A DNA stretch of 57,367 nucleotides. Origin: Glycomyces dulcitolivorans (lineage in GTDB: Bacteria; Actinomycetota; Actinomycetes; Mycobacteriales; Micromonosporaceae). Shown piece after piece: positions 1 to 9,277 of the stretch. Under the pieces are notes generated by a model. That model was not told where the DNA came from and made no database searches. It saw only the letters and a program-made list of their open reading frames with translations. How positions within the stretch are numbered: the first letter of the stretch is position 1; each line of letters opens with the position of its first letter. Position numbers and translations under genes: made by a program. The stretch spans positions 1 through 57,367 of the forward strand of contig NZ_QFRW01000329.1 in the NCBI RefSeq assembly GCF_003265355.1, in the 5' to 3' direction.

Positions 1-1501
1 CGACGCGGGCGGCCTCCCCGGCGGAGAGCCCGGCGCCGTTCGCGGCGACCCGGCGGCGCCCGTCCGGCGCGTGCGCGGCCGCGATCGCCTTGGCGACGGC
101 GGGGTCGGAAGGCTCGTAGGGGACGGCGAGGCGCACGTTCTCGGCGACCGTGCCGTCAATGAGGACCGGTTTCTGCGGCAGCCACGAGATCGAGCGGCGG
201 ATCGCCTCCAGGTCGAGGCGGGTCAGGTCGGTGCCGTCGAAGGCGATCGAGCCGCCGATCGGGTGCCGGAAGCCCAGGAGCGAGGCGAGCAGCGTCGACT
301 TGCCCGCGCCCGAGCGGGCGGTCAGGACCGTGGTCTGCGCGGCGGGCACCGTCAGGCTCAGCTCCGGCAGCGGGTCGCGGCCGGGATAACTAAAAACTGT
401 GCGGCGGAACATGATCGTGGGCGCGCGGCGCAGCGGCGGCGCGATGTGCGGGGCGCTCGGCAGCGCGGCCGCGCCCGTGGGCTGCGGCTCCTCGGCCGGT
501 TCGGCGCCTGCTTCGAGGGGCTCGGCGAGGATCGCGAAGACCTTCTCGGCGGCGGCGAGCCCTTCGGCGCTGGCGTGGTAGTGGACGCCGACGTTGCGCA
601 GCGGCAGGTACGCCTCGGGGGCGAGGATGAGGACCAGCAGCGCGGTCTGGAGCCCGGCGGCCCCGGCGAGGCCGCCTTCGACCAGCTGGACGCCGACGGT
701 GACCGCGACGACCGCGACCGACAGGGACGCGGCGAGTTCGAGGACGAGCGCGGAGCAGAACGCGACGCGCAGCAGCGACATCGAGCGGCGCCGGTACTCG
801 CCGGTGGTGACCTGGATGGCCCCGGTCTGCTTGGCGGCGCGCCCGAACGCCTTGAGCGTGGGCAGCCCGGCGACGAGGTCGGCGAAGTGGTGCGCGAGCG
901 CGGAGGTGGCCGCCCACTGGCGTTCGGCGCGGGCCTTCGTGTAGCGGCCGACGAGGATGCCGAACAGCGGGATCAGCGGCAGCGTCAGCACCACGACGAG
1001 CGCCGCGGGCGGGTAGGCGACGAGCATGACGACCAGGACGCCGACGGGAACGAGGGCGGCGAGGACGAGCTGCGGCAGGTAGCGCGCGAAGTAGGCGTCC
1101 AGGGCGTCGACGCCGCGGACGAGGAGCTGCGCGGTCTCGCCGGTGTGGCGGGTCCCCGAGGGCAGGCGCATGAGCCGTTCGAGGGCCTGGCGCCGCAGCC
1201 CGGACTTGACGCCGGCCGAGGCGCGGTTCGCGGCGGCCTCCTGCACGGAGGCGAGCAGGGCCCGCGCGGCGAGGACTCCGGCGAGTGCGATCAGTTGCGG
1301 CCCAAGGGAGGCGAGGTCCTCACCACCGGCGAAGGCCCCCGCGATGAGCGAGGCGATGAGCCAGGCCCCGGCGATGACGCACGCGGTCTGGGCCAGGCCG
1401 AGCCCGGCGCACACGCCGATGTAGACGGACGCGCCGCGGGCGCGGTGGAGCAGGCGCCGGTCGAAGGTGCCGGTCGTGGGTTTGGGAGCGAGCTGCGTCA
1501 T
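1..1501 (-). CDS. cydD: Thiol reductant ABC exporter subunit CydD (partial, C-terminus beyond window)
   Basis: An ABC half-transporter with the membrane domain first and the ATPase domain after about residue 345. CydDC exports glutathione or cysteine type thiols and is needed to assemble cytochrome bd. The reading frame is open to the window edge, about 500 codons. Visible parts are the transmembrane region, Walker A (RSGAGKST) and a signature variant LSAGE near the edge; Walker B would lie outside. The ATG at 1501 overlaps the cydB stop by an ATGA, so translation is coupled. The product name rests on the fold plus its place directly after cydAB. Whether a separate cydC or a fused CydDC follows cannot be seen. 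Confidence 0.9.
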   Translation of the reverse strand, partial: MTQLAPKPTTGTFDRRLLHRARGASVYIGVCAGLGLAQTACVIAGAWLIASLIAGAFAGGEDLASLGPQLIALAGVLAARALLASVQEAAANRASAGVKSGLRRQALERLMRLPSGTRHTGETAQLLVRGVDALDAYFARYLPQLVLAALVPVGVLVVMLVAYPPAALVVVLTLPLIPLFGILVGRYTKARAERQWAATSALAHHFADLVAGLPTLKAFGRAAKQTGAIQVTTGEYRRRSMSLLRVAFCSALVLELAASLSVAVVAVTVGVQLVEGGLAGAAGLQTALLVLILAPEAYLPLRNVGVHYHASAEGLAAAEKVFAILAEPLEAGAEPAEEPQPTGAAALPSAPHIAPPLRRAPTIMFRRTVFSYPGRDPLPELSLTVPAAQTTVLTARSGAGKSTLLASLLGFRHPIGGSIAFDGTDLTRLDLEAIRRSISWLPQKPVLIDGTVAENVRLAVPYEPSDPAVAKAIAAAHAPDGRRRVAANGAGLSAGEAARV

Positions 1502-2511
1502 GCGACGGGGATCCTCTCGTCCGGGATGCTCTCAACCGCGACCCGCTTGCGGAAGACCCAGTAGGTCCAGCCCTGGTACAGCAGGATGATCGGCAGGAAG
1601 ACCACCGCGGCCCAGGTCATGATGCCGAGGGTCTTCTGCGTGGCGGACGCGTTCTCGACGGTGAGCGAGTTGGCGGCCTCGCCCGTGGACGGCAGGACGT
1701 CGGGCCACAGCGCGCAGAACAAAGCAGCGGACGCGAGTCCGATCGTCAGGGCGGTGGCCGCGAAGGCCCAGCCGCTGCGGTCCTTGAAGTCGAGCGCGAG
1801 CGCGGCGACGAGGGCGAGGACGGCGGCGATGATCAAGACGAGCGAAGCGCCGCTGCCGTGGGCCGCCTGGGTCCAGATCAGGAACGCCAGCGCGGGCACC
1901 GCGGTCGCAATCCCGAGCCTGAGGCCGAGGGAGCGGGCGCGGGCGGAGAGGTCGCCGGTGGTGCGCAGGTGCAGGAAGTACGCGCCGTGCGTGGCGAACA
2001 GGAGCAGCGTGGTGAGCCCGCCGAGAAGGGCGTAGCCGTTGAGCAGGCCCCAGATCGAACCGGTGTAGTCGAAGTTCGCGTCGAGCGGGACGCCGCGCAC
2101 GATGTTGGCGACGACCGCGCCCCACAGGAACGCGGGCAGGGCCGAGCCGATGACGATGCACAGGTCCCAGCGGCGGCGCCACGCTGCGCTGTCGCCCTTG
2201 CCGCGGTACTCGAACGCGACGCCGCGGATGATGAGCCCGAGGAGGATCAGGAAGAACAGCAGGTAGAACCCGGAGAAGAGGCTGGCGTACCAGTGCGGGA
2301 AGGCCGCGAACATGGCGCCGCCGGCGGTGAGGACCCAGACCTCGTTGCCGTCCCAGACCGGGCCGATCGTGTTGATCACGGCGCGGCGCTCGCGGTCCTC
2401 GCGCCCGAGGACGGGCAGGAGCATCCCGACGCCGAAGTCGAAGCCTTCGAGGATGAAGTAGCCGGTGAAGAGCACGGCTATGGCGATGAACCAGATCGTC
2501 GTCAGTTCCAT
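1498..2511 (-). CDS. cydB: Cytochrome bd ubiquinol/menaquinol oxidase subunit II
   Basis: This 337-residue protein is subunit II of cytochrome bd oxidase, a high-affinity terminal oxidase in the cell membrane that reduces oxygen to water without pumping protons. It is hydrophobic throughout with 8-9 predicted membrane helices. It shows the family's N-terminal EGFDFGVGMLLP stretch and the GPVWDGNEVW motif near residue 50. It lies 13 nt after cydA and overlaps cydD by four bases, the standard cydABD order. The ATG is at 2511. No anomalies were seen. Confidence 0.96.
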   Translation of the reverse strand: MELTTIWFIAIAVLFTGYFILEGFDFGVGMLLPVLGREDRERRAVINTIGPVWDGNEVWVLTAGGAMFAAFPHWYASLFSGFYLLFFLILLGLIIRGVAFEYRGKGDSAAWRRRWDLCIVIGSALPAFLWGAVVANIVRGVPLDANFDYTGSIWGLLNGYALLGGLTTLLLFATHGAYFLHLRTTGDLSARARSLGLRLGIATAVPALAFLIWTQAAHGSGASLVLIIAAVLALVAALALDFKDRSGWAFAATALTIGLASAALFCALWPDVLPSTGEAANSLTVENASATQKTLGIMTWAAVVFLPIILLYQGWTYWVFRKRVAVESIPDERIPVA

Positions 2512-2524
2512 TGGGCGTCCTCGG

Positions 2525-3931
2525 CTAGTAGGCGAAGGCCATCGGCTTGTCGGGGTCGTCGGACGGGCTCGACGCGGCGAGCGCGTCCTCCTCGGGGGGC
2601 GGGCCGGCCTTCGCGAACTTGAAGAACAGCTTCAAGGCGACGACGGCGAGGATCAGGTACACGAGGGTGAAGCCGATGAGCGAGATCGCGACGGTGGCGG
2701 CGCCGACGCGCGGGGAGACGGCCTCGCTGGTCTGGTATAGGCCGAAGACGACCCACGGCTGGCGTCCCATCTCGGTGAAGATCCACCCGGAGCTGTTGGC
2801 GAGGAACGGGGTCAGGGCCATCCACATCGCGATGGGCCAGAACAGGCGGTGCTCGGGCAGGCGGCCGCGGCGGGTGAACCACCAGACGATGACGGCCATG
2901 GCCATGGCGAGGAGCCCGAAGCCGATCATGAACCGGAAGGACCAGTAGGTGAGCGGGATGTACGGGACGTAGTCGCCGGGTCCGAAGAGGTCGTTGTACT
3001 GGGCGTTGAGGTCGTTGATGCCTTCGACGCGGCCGCTGAAGGAGCCGGTGGCGAGGAACGACAGGAGCCCGGGGATCTCGATGATCGGCGTGCCGTGGCG
3101 CCCGTCCAGGGAGCCGATGGTGAGCACGGAGAACGGTGCGCTGTAGGTGGTCTGGTAGAGCGCTTCGGCGGCGGCCATCTTCATCGGCTGCGTCGCGGTC
3201 ATGACCTTGCCGAGGGAGTCCCCGGACAGGGTCAGGCCGAGCCCGCCGATGAGGGTGGTGAGGACGCCCAAGCGCATCGCGGGGCGGTGCACGTCGAGGT
3301 CGTTGCGGTGCATGAAGTGGTAGCCGGAGACGGCGATGACGACGACGCCGGCGGTGAGCCAGGCGGCGAAGATCGTGTGCGGGAACGCGGCGAGCGCGAC
3401 CGGGTTGGTGAGGACGGCGCCGAAGTCGGTGAGCTCGGCGCGTCCGGCGGTCTCGTTGAGCTGGTAGCCGACCGGGTTCTGCATGAACGCGTTGGCGGCG
3501 AGGATGAAGTACGCGGAGGCCATGGTGCCGAAGGCGACCAGCCAGATGCAGGCGAGGTGCAGGCCGGGCTTGAGGCGGTCCCAGCCGAAGATCCACACGC
3601 CGATGAACGTCGATTCGAGGAAGAACGCGACGAGCGCCTCGAACGCGAGCGGCGCCCCGAAGACGTCGCCGACGAAGCGCGAGTACGCCGACCAGTTCAT
3701 GCCGAACTGGAACTCCTGGACGATGCCGGTGACCACGCCCATGGCGATGTTGATGAGGAAGAGCTTGCCCCAGAACTTGGTGGCGCGCAGGTACGCGGTC
3801 TTGCCGGTGGAGCGCCACATGGTCTGGAGGATCGCCACGATGAGCGAGAGGCCGATGGTGACGGGCACGAAGAGGAAGTGGTAGACGGTCGTGACGCCGA
3901 ACTGGATCCGCGCCAAGTCGAGAACGTCCAT
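2525..3931 (-). CDS. cydA: Cytochrome bd ubiquinol/menaquinol oxidase subunit I
   Basis: Subunit I carries the quinol site and hemes b558, b595 and d. The start chosen is the ATG at 3931 (MDVLDLARIQFG), giving 468 residues; the open frame continues upstream, but that extension lacks family similarity. His18 matches the conserved heme b595 ligand (His19 in E. coli), and GRQPW at about 389-393 is the conserved loop motif. The length fits the short-Q-loop class common in Gram-positive bacteria. It is first in the cydABD operon. The 149-nt gap to the divergent proC must hold the promoters. No clear Rex-type site was found there. Confidence 0.96.
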   Translation of the reverse strand: MDVLDLARIQFGVTTVYHFLFVPVTIGLSLIVAILQTMWRSTGKTAYLRATKFWGKLFLINIAMGVVTGIVQEFQFGMNWSAYSRFVGDVFGAPLAFEALVAFFLESTFIGVWIFGWDRLKPGLHLACIWLVAFGTMASAYFILAANAFMQNPVGYQLNETAGRAELTDFGAVLTNPVALAAFPHTIFAAWLTAGVVVIAVSGYHFMHRNDLDVHRPAMRLGVLTTLIGGLGLTLSGDSLGKVMTATQPMKMAAAEALYQTTYSAPFSVLTIGSLDGRHGTPIIEIPGLLSFLATGSFSGRVEGINDLNAQYNDLFGPGDYVPYIPLTYWSFRFMIGFGLLAMAMAVIVWWFTRRGRLPEHRLFWPIAMWMALTPFLANSSGWIFTEMGRQPWVVFGLYQTSEAVSPRVGAATVAISLIGFTLVYLILAVVALKLFFKFAKAGPPPEEDALAASSPSDDPDKPMAFAY

Positions 3932-4069
3932 AACGCCCCAATCGCCCGTTGAGTGCCTGAGTCCGATTATCGTGGCAGCTTGGGTGTTCCCGAGGGGACG
4001 AAACGCGCAATACATCTACTTTTCGCGTTGCCCGCCGGCGAGGCACAATCGGAGGGCAGCCGATTGCTT

Positions 4070-4075
4070 GAGGAG
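4070..4075 (+). promoter_or_regulatory. Ribosome binding site of proC
   Basis: GAGGAG lies 5 nt before the ATG at 4081. This spacing favours the ATG over the GTG codon directly before it at 4078. Confidence 0.6.
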
Positions 4076-4080
4076 ACGTG

Positions 4081-4887
4081 ATGCGGAGAGTCGCAGTACT
4101 GGGCGCCGGGAAGATGGGGCAGGCCATCGTGTCGGGCCTGCTGCGCGCGGGTTGGCCGGCGGACTCGGTGGTCGCCACGGCCCGCAGCGCGGAGCGCGCG
4201 GCGGCGCTGCGCGAGCAGTACGGGGTCCGGGTGGAGCCGAACGCGGTCGCGGTCGCGGAGGCCGACGTCGTCGTGGTGGCGGTGAAGCCGCAGGACGCGG
4301 CCGCGCTGCTCGACGAGCTGTCGGGCGCGTTCCGATCCGACGCTCCCGTGGTGAGCATCTGCGCGGGACTTCCGGTGGCGTTCTTCGAGAAGCGGCTGCC
4401 TGACACGACGCCGGTGGTGCGGGCGATGCCGAACACTCCGGCGCTGGTCGACGAGGCGATGACGGTGCTTTCCCCCGGCACGCACGCGGACGCGCGGTGC
4501 CTGGCGGCGGTCGAGGAGCTGTTCAAGCCGCTCGGGCGCACGCTCGTGGTCGACGAGAAGCACCAGGACGCGGTCACCGCGATCTCGGGCTCGGGCCCGG
4601 CGTACTTCTACTACCTGGCCGAGGCGATGACCGAGGCCGGCGTCCTCATGGGACTGCCGCGGGACGTCAGCAAGGAGCTGGTGACGCAGACGGCCCTGGG
4701 TGCGGCCCGGATGCTGCGCGAGAGCGGCGACTCGCCGGTGGCGCTGCGCGAGGCGGTCGAGTCCCCGGCGGGGACGACGATCAGCGCGGTGCGGCAGCTG
4801 GAGAACCACCGGGCGCGGTCGGCGGTGACGGACGCGATCGAGGCGGCCCGGGACCGGGCGCGCGAGATCGCGGAGGAGTACGCGTAG
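4081..4887 (+). CDS. proC: Pyrroline-5-carboxylate reductase
   Basis: The last step of proline synthesis: reduction of pyrroline-5-carboxylate with NAD(P)H. The 268-residue protein starts with a Rossmann motif (VLGAGKMGQAI) and carries the family signature region around SGSGPAY and the EAMTEAGVLMGL helix (about residues 160-185). The C-terminal half is the dimerising helical domain. It is divergent from cydA. The stop codon shares one base with the GTG of the next gene (TAGTG), so the two are probably co-translated. The length is normal for the family. Confidence 0.95.
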   Translation: MRRVAVLGAGKMGQAIVSGLLRAGWPADSVVATARSAERAAALREQYGVRVEPNAVAVAEADVVVVAVKPQDAAALLDELSGAFRSDAPVVSICAGLPVAFFEKRLPDTTPVVRAMPNTPALVDEAMTVLSPGTHADARCLAAVEELFKPLGRTLVVDEKHQDAVTAISGSGPAYFYYLAEAMTEAGVLMGLPRDVSKELVTQTALGAARMLRESGDSPVALREAVESPAGTTISAVRQLENHRARSAVTDAIEAARDRAREIAEEYA

Positions 4888-5342
4888 TGGTTGATCTGCG
4901 GGAAATCAGAAGCGGACACTTCGCGGACTTGGACGGGCGGACCGTCTACAACCTGGCGCGGCTGCGGCAGGCGGTGTTCGTGGTCGAGCAGGAGTGCGCG
5001 TACCCCGACCTCGACGACGCGGACCTCGACCCGGCGACGGTCCACTTCTGGATTGACGGTGCTGACGGCGCCGCGGCATGCCTGCGGGTGCTGCGCGGCG
5101 ACGGCGAGTGGAAGATCGGCCGCGTCTGCGCGGCGCTGTCGGAGCGCGGGACCGGCTTGAGCGCCAGGCTCATGCGCGCGGCGATGGACTCGCTGGGACC
5201 GGAGGTGGACGTGGTCCTCGGGGCGCAGACGTACGCGGCCGGGTTCTACCGGAAGTTCGGCTTCGCCGAGTACGGCGAGGAGTACCTGGAGGACGGCATC
5301 CCGCACATCATGATGCGACGCAAAGGAACGAATCCGAAATAA
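4887..5342 (+). CDS. ElaA-like GNAT family N-acetyltransferase
   Basis: A 151-residue GNAT-fold protein. The N-terminal part (LRQAVFVVEQEC...PDLDDADLDP) closely resembles the ElaA subfamily, whose substrate is not well established. The C-terminal YRKFGF block is also typical. The start is GTG at 4887, overlapping the proC stop; no other in-frame start fits better. It should bind acetyl-CoA, though the central RxxGxG-type loop is only partly visible (SERGTGLSARLM). The tight link to proC suggests shared transcription rather than a proven shared pathway. Confidence 0.85.
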   Translation: MVDLREIRSGHFADLDGRTVYNLARLRQAVFVVEQECAYPDLDDADLDPATVHFWIDGADGAAACLRVLRGDGEWKIGRVCAALSERGTGLSARLMRAAMDSLGPEVDVVLGAQTYAAGFYRKFGFAEYGEEYLEDGIPHIMMRRKGTNPK

Positions 5343-5361
5343 CCGAAATATCCCCCCTAAG

Positions 5362-5394
5362 GGACCCCTGGTATCAAGTTTAAGCAGGGGGTCC
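5362..5394. terminator. Possible hairpin after the ElaA-like gene
   Basis: GGACCCC and GGGGTCC can pair around an AT-rich loop of about 19 nt, just after the acetyltransferase stop. The U-tract is poor, so it may be a weak terminator between two convergent genes. Confidence 0.35.
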
Positions 5395-5444
5395 GACAGA
5401 AACGCCCCCGTCGCGTTCACCCGTCCGAGCGACTCCGAAAGTGA

Positions 5445-5487
5445 GTCCGGGAGCGGGGCCCCGGATCTGTATGCCCCGCTCCCGGAC
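5445..5487. terminator. Terminator hairpin between convergent genes (xylanase end)
   Basis: A perfect 15-bp inverted repeat (5445-5459 with 5473-5487, GTCCGGGAGCGGGGC) sits immediately beyond the xylanase stop. It lacks a clear U-run in either direction, as is common in high-GC actinobacteria. Confidence 0.6.
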
Positions 5488-5490
5488 GGC

Positions 5491-7065
5491 TCATGCGGGC
5501 GGCAGCTGCGTCGGGTCGACCACGCCCCAGTAGGCGGCCTTCGCCTGGAGGCGGTCGTCGAAGAACAGCGGCGCCTCGTGCGGGCGCGAGACCGGCCAGG
5601 ACCGCAGCCACGAGACCGCGTCGTACAGGCCCCACATGGTCACCGACTCCAGCAGGTGCGCGCGCTCGCGCAGGACCTCGAACAGCTCCTTGTAGTACCA
5701 GCCCTGCGCGGCCAGCCGCTCGGGCGGCGTCGCAGGCAGGGACTCCTCCATGTAGTCCGAGACCGAGACGTCGAGCTCGGTCACGGTCTGGAGCACCCGC
5801 AGGCGCTTGAACGCGTCGATGGACTCGCCGAGGAGCTGCGGGTCCCGCTTGTAGTCGACGTGGGCCTGGTGGCCGACGCCGTCGATCGGGATCCGCTTGC
5901 GCTTGAGGTCCTGCACCAGGTTGTAGGTCGCCTCGCGCTTGTCGGGGAACTCGGTGTTGTAGTCGTTGAGGAAGAGCTTCACCTTGCGCGGCAGGACGCG
6001 GCGGGCGATCTTGAAGACCTCGCCGATGTAGGAGCCGCCGCCGAAGACCTCGTACCAGCGCGAGCGGCGCAGGCCGTCGGCCTGCTCGGGGTCGACGACC
6101 TCGTTGACGACGTCCCAGGCCCAGACGCGGTCGCCGTAGTGCGCGGCGATCGCGGTGACGTGCGCTTCGAAGCGGGCGAGCAGGAGCGCCCGGTGCGCGC
6201 TCGTGCTCTGGAGCGGGTTCCCGTCGGCGTCGAGGAACCACCAGGCGGGGGTCTGGTTGTGCCACAACAGGGTGTGGCCCCAGATGCGCATGCCGTGGGC
6301 CTCGGCGAAGGACACGACCTGGTCGGCCCGGTCGAAGGTGAAGACCCCTTCGGTGGGCTGGATCGCGTCGGGCTTCATCTGGTTGCCGGTGGTGACCTGC
6401 GCGAAGTGCTTCGCGAGGAGCTCACCGGGCTTGCCGACGACCTCGGGCGGCTCGACGGCGCAGCCGATCGGGAAGTCGCATTCGAGGAAGTCCTTGAGCG
6501 GGAGGAGGTCTTGGATCTCGGGCTCCTGGATGCGGGTGAGCGTGAAGTTGTCGACGAGGACCGGGGTCAGGCTGGACGCGGACTCGACGTAGAACTGGAG
6601 CCGGTCGGCGGCCTGGGTGATCGAGTACGTGCCGGTGAACTCGGTCCAGGCGTCGGGGGTGACGGCGGTGTTCCACTTGACCGACTCGTAGGCGGTCGAC
6701 CCGGCGGCGTCGCGCTGCACGGTGGTCCGCAGGTCGGCCGCGTCGGTGCCGGAGGGCAGGCGCATGAGGACGCGCAGCTGGTAGCGGACGCCGACCTCGA
6801 TGTGCGCGGTGATGTCGATGGCGGCGCCGTTCCAGGTGGCGGTGCGGCCCTCGACGAGGAGGTTCCCTTCGGCGTTCACCGAGAGGGCGACGGCGCCGCG
6901 GGCGTACCAGCCCTCGGTGGTGCCGGTGGAGAAGTCGGTGGCGAGCAGCAGGTCGTCGGCGTGCGCGGGGCTCGCGAACCCGAACGGCAGCACGGCGGCG
7001 CCGCCGGCGACGGCCGCGCCGGCGAGGACGGTGCGGCGGGTGGCGTGAGGGGAGGACTTCGACAT
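5491..7065 (-). CDS. Secreted endo-1,4-beta-xylanase, GH10, with N-terminal carbohydrate-binding domain
   Basis: An exported enzyme that cuts the beta-1,4-xylose backbone of xylan. The N-terminus has a Tat signal (RRTVLAGAAV, then a hydrophobic stretch and ASPAHA cleavage site at about residue 36). Residues about 40-175 look like a CBM4/9-type jelly-roll binding domain. The GH10 barrel follows to the end: GHTLLWHNQTPAW, the acid/base Glu in WDVVNEV, and the nucleophile Glu in TELDVS. The ATG at 7065 has AAAGGAG 6-7 nt upstream. It is a single gene with its own terminator. The upstream region carries tandem GAAAC motifs shared with the ABC operon at 22 kb, which suggests xylan-responsive control. 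Confidence 0.93.
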   Translation of the reverse strand: MSKSSPHATRRTVLAGAAVAGGAAVLPFGFASPAHADDLLLATDFSTGTTEGWYARGAVALSVNAEGNLLVEGRTATWNGAAIDITAHIEVGVRYQLRVLMRLPSGTDAADLRTTVQRDAAGSTAYESVKWNTAVTPDAWTEFTGTYSITQAADRLQFYVESASSLTPVLVDNFTLTRIQEPEIQDLLPLKDFLECDFPIGCAVEPPEVVGKPGELLAKHFAQVTTGNQMKPDAIQPTEGVFTFDRADQVVSFAEAHGMRIWGHTLLWHNQTPAWWFLDADGNPLQSTSAHRALLLARFEAHVTAIAAHYGDRVWAWDVVNEVVDPEQADGLRRSRWYEVFGGGSYIGEVFKIARRVLPRKVKLFLNDYNTEFPDKREATYNLVQDLKRKRIPIDGVGHQAHVDYKRDPQLLGESIDAFKRLRVLQTVTELDVSVSDYMEESLPATPPERLAAQGWYYKELFEVLRERAHLLESVTMWGLYDAVSWLRSWPVSRPHEAPLFFDDRLQAKAAYWGVVDPTQLPPA

Positions 7066-7146
7066 GGACGCTCCTTTGCGGCATGAGGGGAAGCCGCGGC
7101 CGGGAGTCGGGGGTGCCGGCCGCGACTGGACGCTCCGAGTGAATTC

Positions 7147-7167
7147 CGAAACTCTCGGAAACTTTCA
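7147..7167 (-). promoter_or_regulatory. Tandem GAAA-N-TTTC operator-like motifs before the xylanase gene
   Basis: CGAAACTCTCG (7147-7157) and GGAAACTTTCA (7157-7167) have centres 10 bp apart, one helical turn. GAAACTTTC at 7158-7166 is an exact 9-bp palindrome. Motifs of this type are known upstream of streptomycete xylanase genes. Binding here is inferred. Confidence 0.55.
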
Positions 7168-7265
7168 TTCAAAGTATTGATATGTTACGATCCTTGCGTC
7201 GGCGCTGTCAAGGCGACGACCTACCACTGTGGCGGAGATGTGAGGGGCTCTGCCGCAAGAAGAAA

Positions 7266-7289
7266 GGGGGCCGGCGAAAGCCGGCCCCC
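7266..7289 (-). terminator. Rho-independent terminator of bfr
   Basis: A perfect 10-bp stem (GGGGGCCGGC with GCCGGCCCCC) closed by a GAAA tetraloop on the plus strand. On the minus strand it is followed by TTTCTTCTT, so it terminates the bacterioferritin transcript. Confidence 0.8.
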
Positions 7290-7305
7290 TCCAAGCGCGC
7301 GTTCG

Positions 7306-7788
7306 CTACGCCTCTTCGGGCTGCTCGATGAGCGACTGGATGTACAGCGGCTCGCCGATCTTCTCCAGGATCTCAAGCTGCGTGTCCAGGTAGTCGATGT
7401 GGTGCTCCTCGTCCTTGAGGATCGACCCGAACAGGTCGCGCGAGATGTAGTCGCCGACCGACTCCATGTGCGCGATGCCGCGCTTGAGCCGGTCGATCGC
7501 CTCGACCTCGATCAGGCGGTCGCACTCGAAGACCTCTTTGATGTTGGTGCCGATGCGCAGCGGGGAGAGCCGCTGGTAGTTCGGCATGCCGTCGAGGAAG
7601 AGGATGCGGTCGGTGAGGATCTCGGCGTGGCGCATCTCGTCCATCGACTCGGCCCGCGTGTACTTCGCCAGCTTGGTGTAGCCCCAGTTCTCCTGGAGCT
7701 TGTAGTGCAGGAAGTACTGGTTGATCGCGGTCAGCTCCGCGGTCAGCTGCTCGTTGAGGAATTCGATGACCTGCTTGTCGCCCTGCAT
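7306..7788 (-). CDS. bfr: Bacterioferritin
   Basis: A 160-residue ferritin-like four-helix protein that oxidises and stores iron in a 24-subunit heme-containing shell. All dinuclear ferroxidase ligands are present: Glu18, Glu51, His54, Glu94, Glu127 and His130. Met52, the heme ligand, is also there. The start is the ATG at 7788 with GGAGG 7 nt upstream; a seven-codon extension to a further upstream start is not supported. The gene lies downstream of bfd on the same strand, with an IdeR-like box between them. It ends in a strong hairpin. Confidence 0.97.
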   Translation of the reverse strand: MQGDKQVIEFLNEQLTAELTAINQYFLHYKLQENWGYTKLAKYTRAESMDEMRHAEILTDRILFLDGMPNYQRLSPLRIGTNIKEVFECDRLIEVEAIDRLKRGIAHMESVGDYISRDLFGSILKDEEHHIDYLDTQLEILEKIGEPLYIQSLIEQPEEA

Positions 7789-7883
7789 GGTGTGCCCTCC
7801 CGGTCTCATTGTCGCCGGTCGAGCGACCGGTGACCCCAGACTAGGACGATAAGTAGGGTGATTTCCAGCCAGGAATACCTAAA

Positions 7884-7902
7884 ATAGGACAACCTATCCT
7901 AA
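7884..7902 (-). promoter_or_regulatory. IdeR/DmdR-like iron box upstream of bfr
   Basis: On the minus strand the 19-mer TTAGGATAGGTTGTCCTAT matches the consensus TTAGGTTAGGCTAACCTAA at 14 of 19 positions. It lies about 96-114 nt before the bfr start in an AT-rich stretch unlike its surroundings. IdeR is known to activate bacterioferritin genes in mycobacteria when iron is plentiful. Confidence 0.55.
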
Positions 7903-7949
7903 GGGAGGACATCCTAAAGGGACGGGAAAATCCCGATAAAGCAGAGGGA

Positions 7950-8135
7950 TCAGGCCGCGGCCGGGACCGAGTCCGTGAAGTAGCTCTCGATCATGTCGAC
8001 CAGGCGCTCATGGCAGGTGCCGCAGCTGGTGCCGGCGTCGCACGCCTCGCCGATGGCCTCTTCGGTGTGCGCGCCAGCGCTGATGCAGGCGCGGACCTCG
8101 TTCTCGTGGACCGCGTGGCAGATGCAGGCGTACAC
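7950..8135 (-). CDS. bfd: Bacterioferritin-associated (2Fe-2S) ferredoxin
   Basis: A 61-residue protein with the Bfd cluster pattern Cys4-x-Cys6-x31-Cys38-x2-Cys41, which binds one [2Fe-2S] cluster. Bfd passes electrons to bacterioferritin so that stored ferric iron is released. The start is GTG at 8135, preceded by GGAGG at good spacing; the family normally begins MYxCxC. It precedes bfr on the same strand, and two iron-box-like sequences lie directly upstream. Confidence 0.93.
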   Translation of the reverse strand: MYACICHAVHENEVRACISAGAHTEEAIGEACDAGTSCGTCHERLVDMIESYFTDSVPAAA

Positions 8136-8148
8136 GCACCGACCTCCG

Positions 8149-8187
8149 GCAGGTTAGGCAGGACTAATAAAGGCATGCCTAACCTAC
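8149..8187 (-). promoter_or_regulatory. Paired IdeR-like boxes upstream of bfd
   Basis: Two adjacent 19-mers (8149-8167 and 8169-8187) each match the IdeR consensus at about 13 of 19 positions, around the shared TTAGGCA core. IdeR often binds as two dimers on overlapping or adjacent sites, so this pair may repress or activate bfd by iron level. Confidence 0.5.
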
Positions 8188-8221
8188 CTAACCGCCGGGC
8201 GATCGGCAACCGTCTCTTCGG

Positions 8222-9235
<1,014 letters not shown>

Positions 9236-9277
9236 GACCCGATTCTAGCCGCGCGGCTAGGAAGGCCGGCCGGTCTC

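Noticed and set aside
71-1564. Long plus-strand open frame of about 497 codons
   Set aside because: Its composition is Arg/Gly/Glu-rich nonsense typical of the antisense of GC-rich genes; the minus strand encodes a clear CydD.
2849-3952. Long plus-strand frame antisense to cydA
   Set aside because: The protein is low-complexity and lies wholly opposite the well-supported cydA; no family motif.
3932-4080. Rex operator in the cydA promoter
   Set aside because: No TTGTGAA-type palindrome is visible; only a weak AACGCG/CGCGTT inverted repeat was found.
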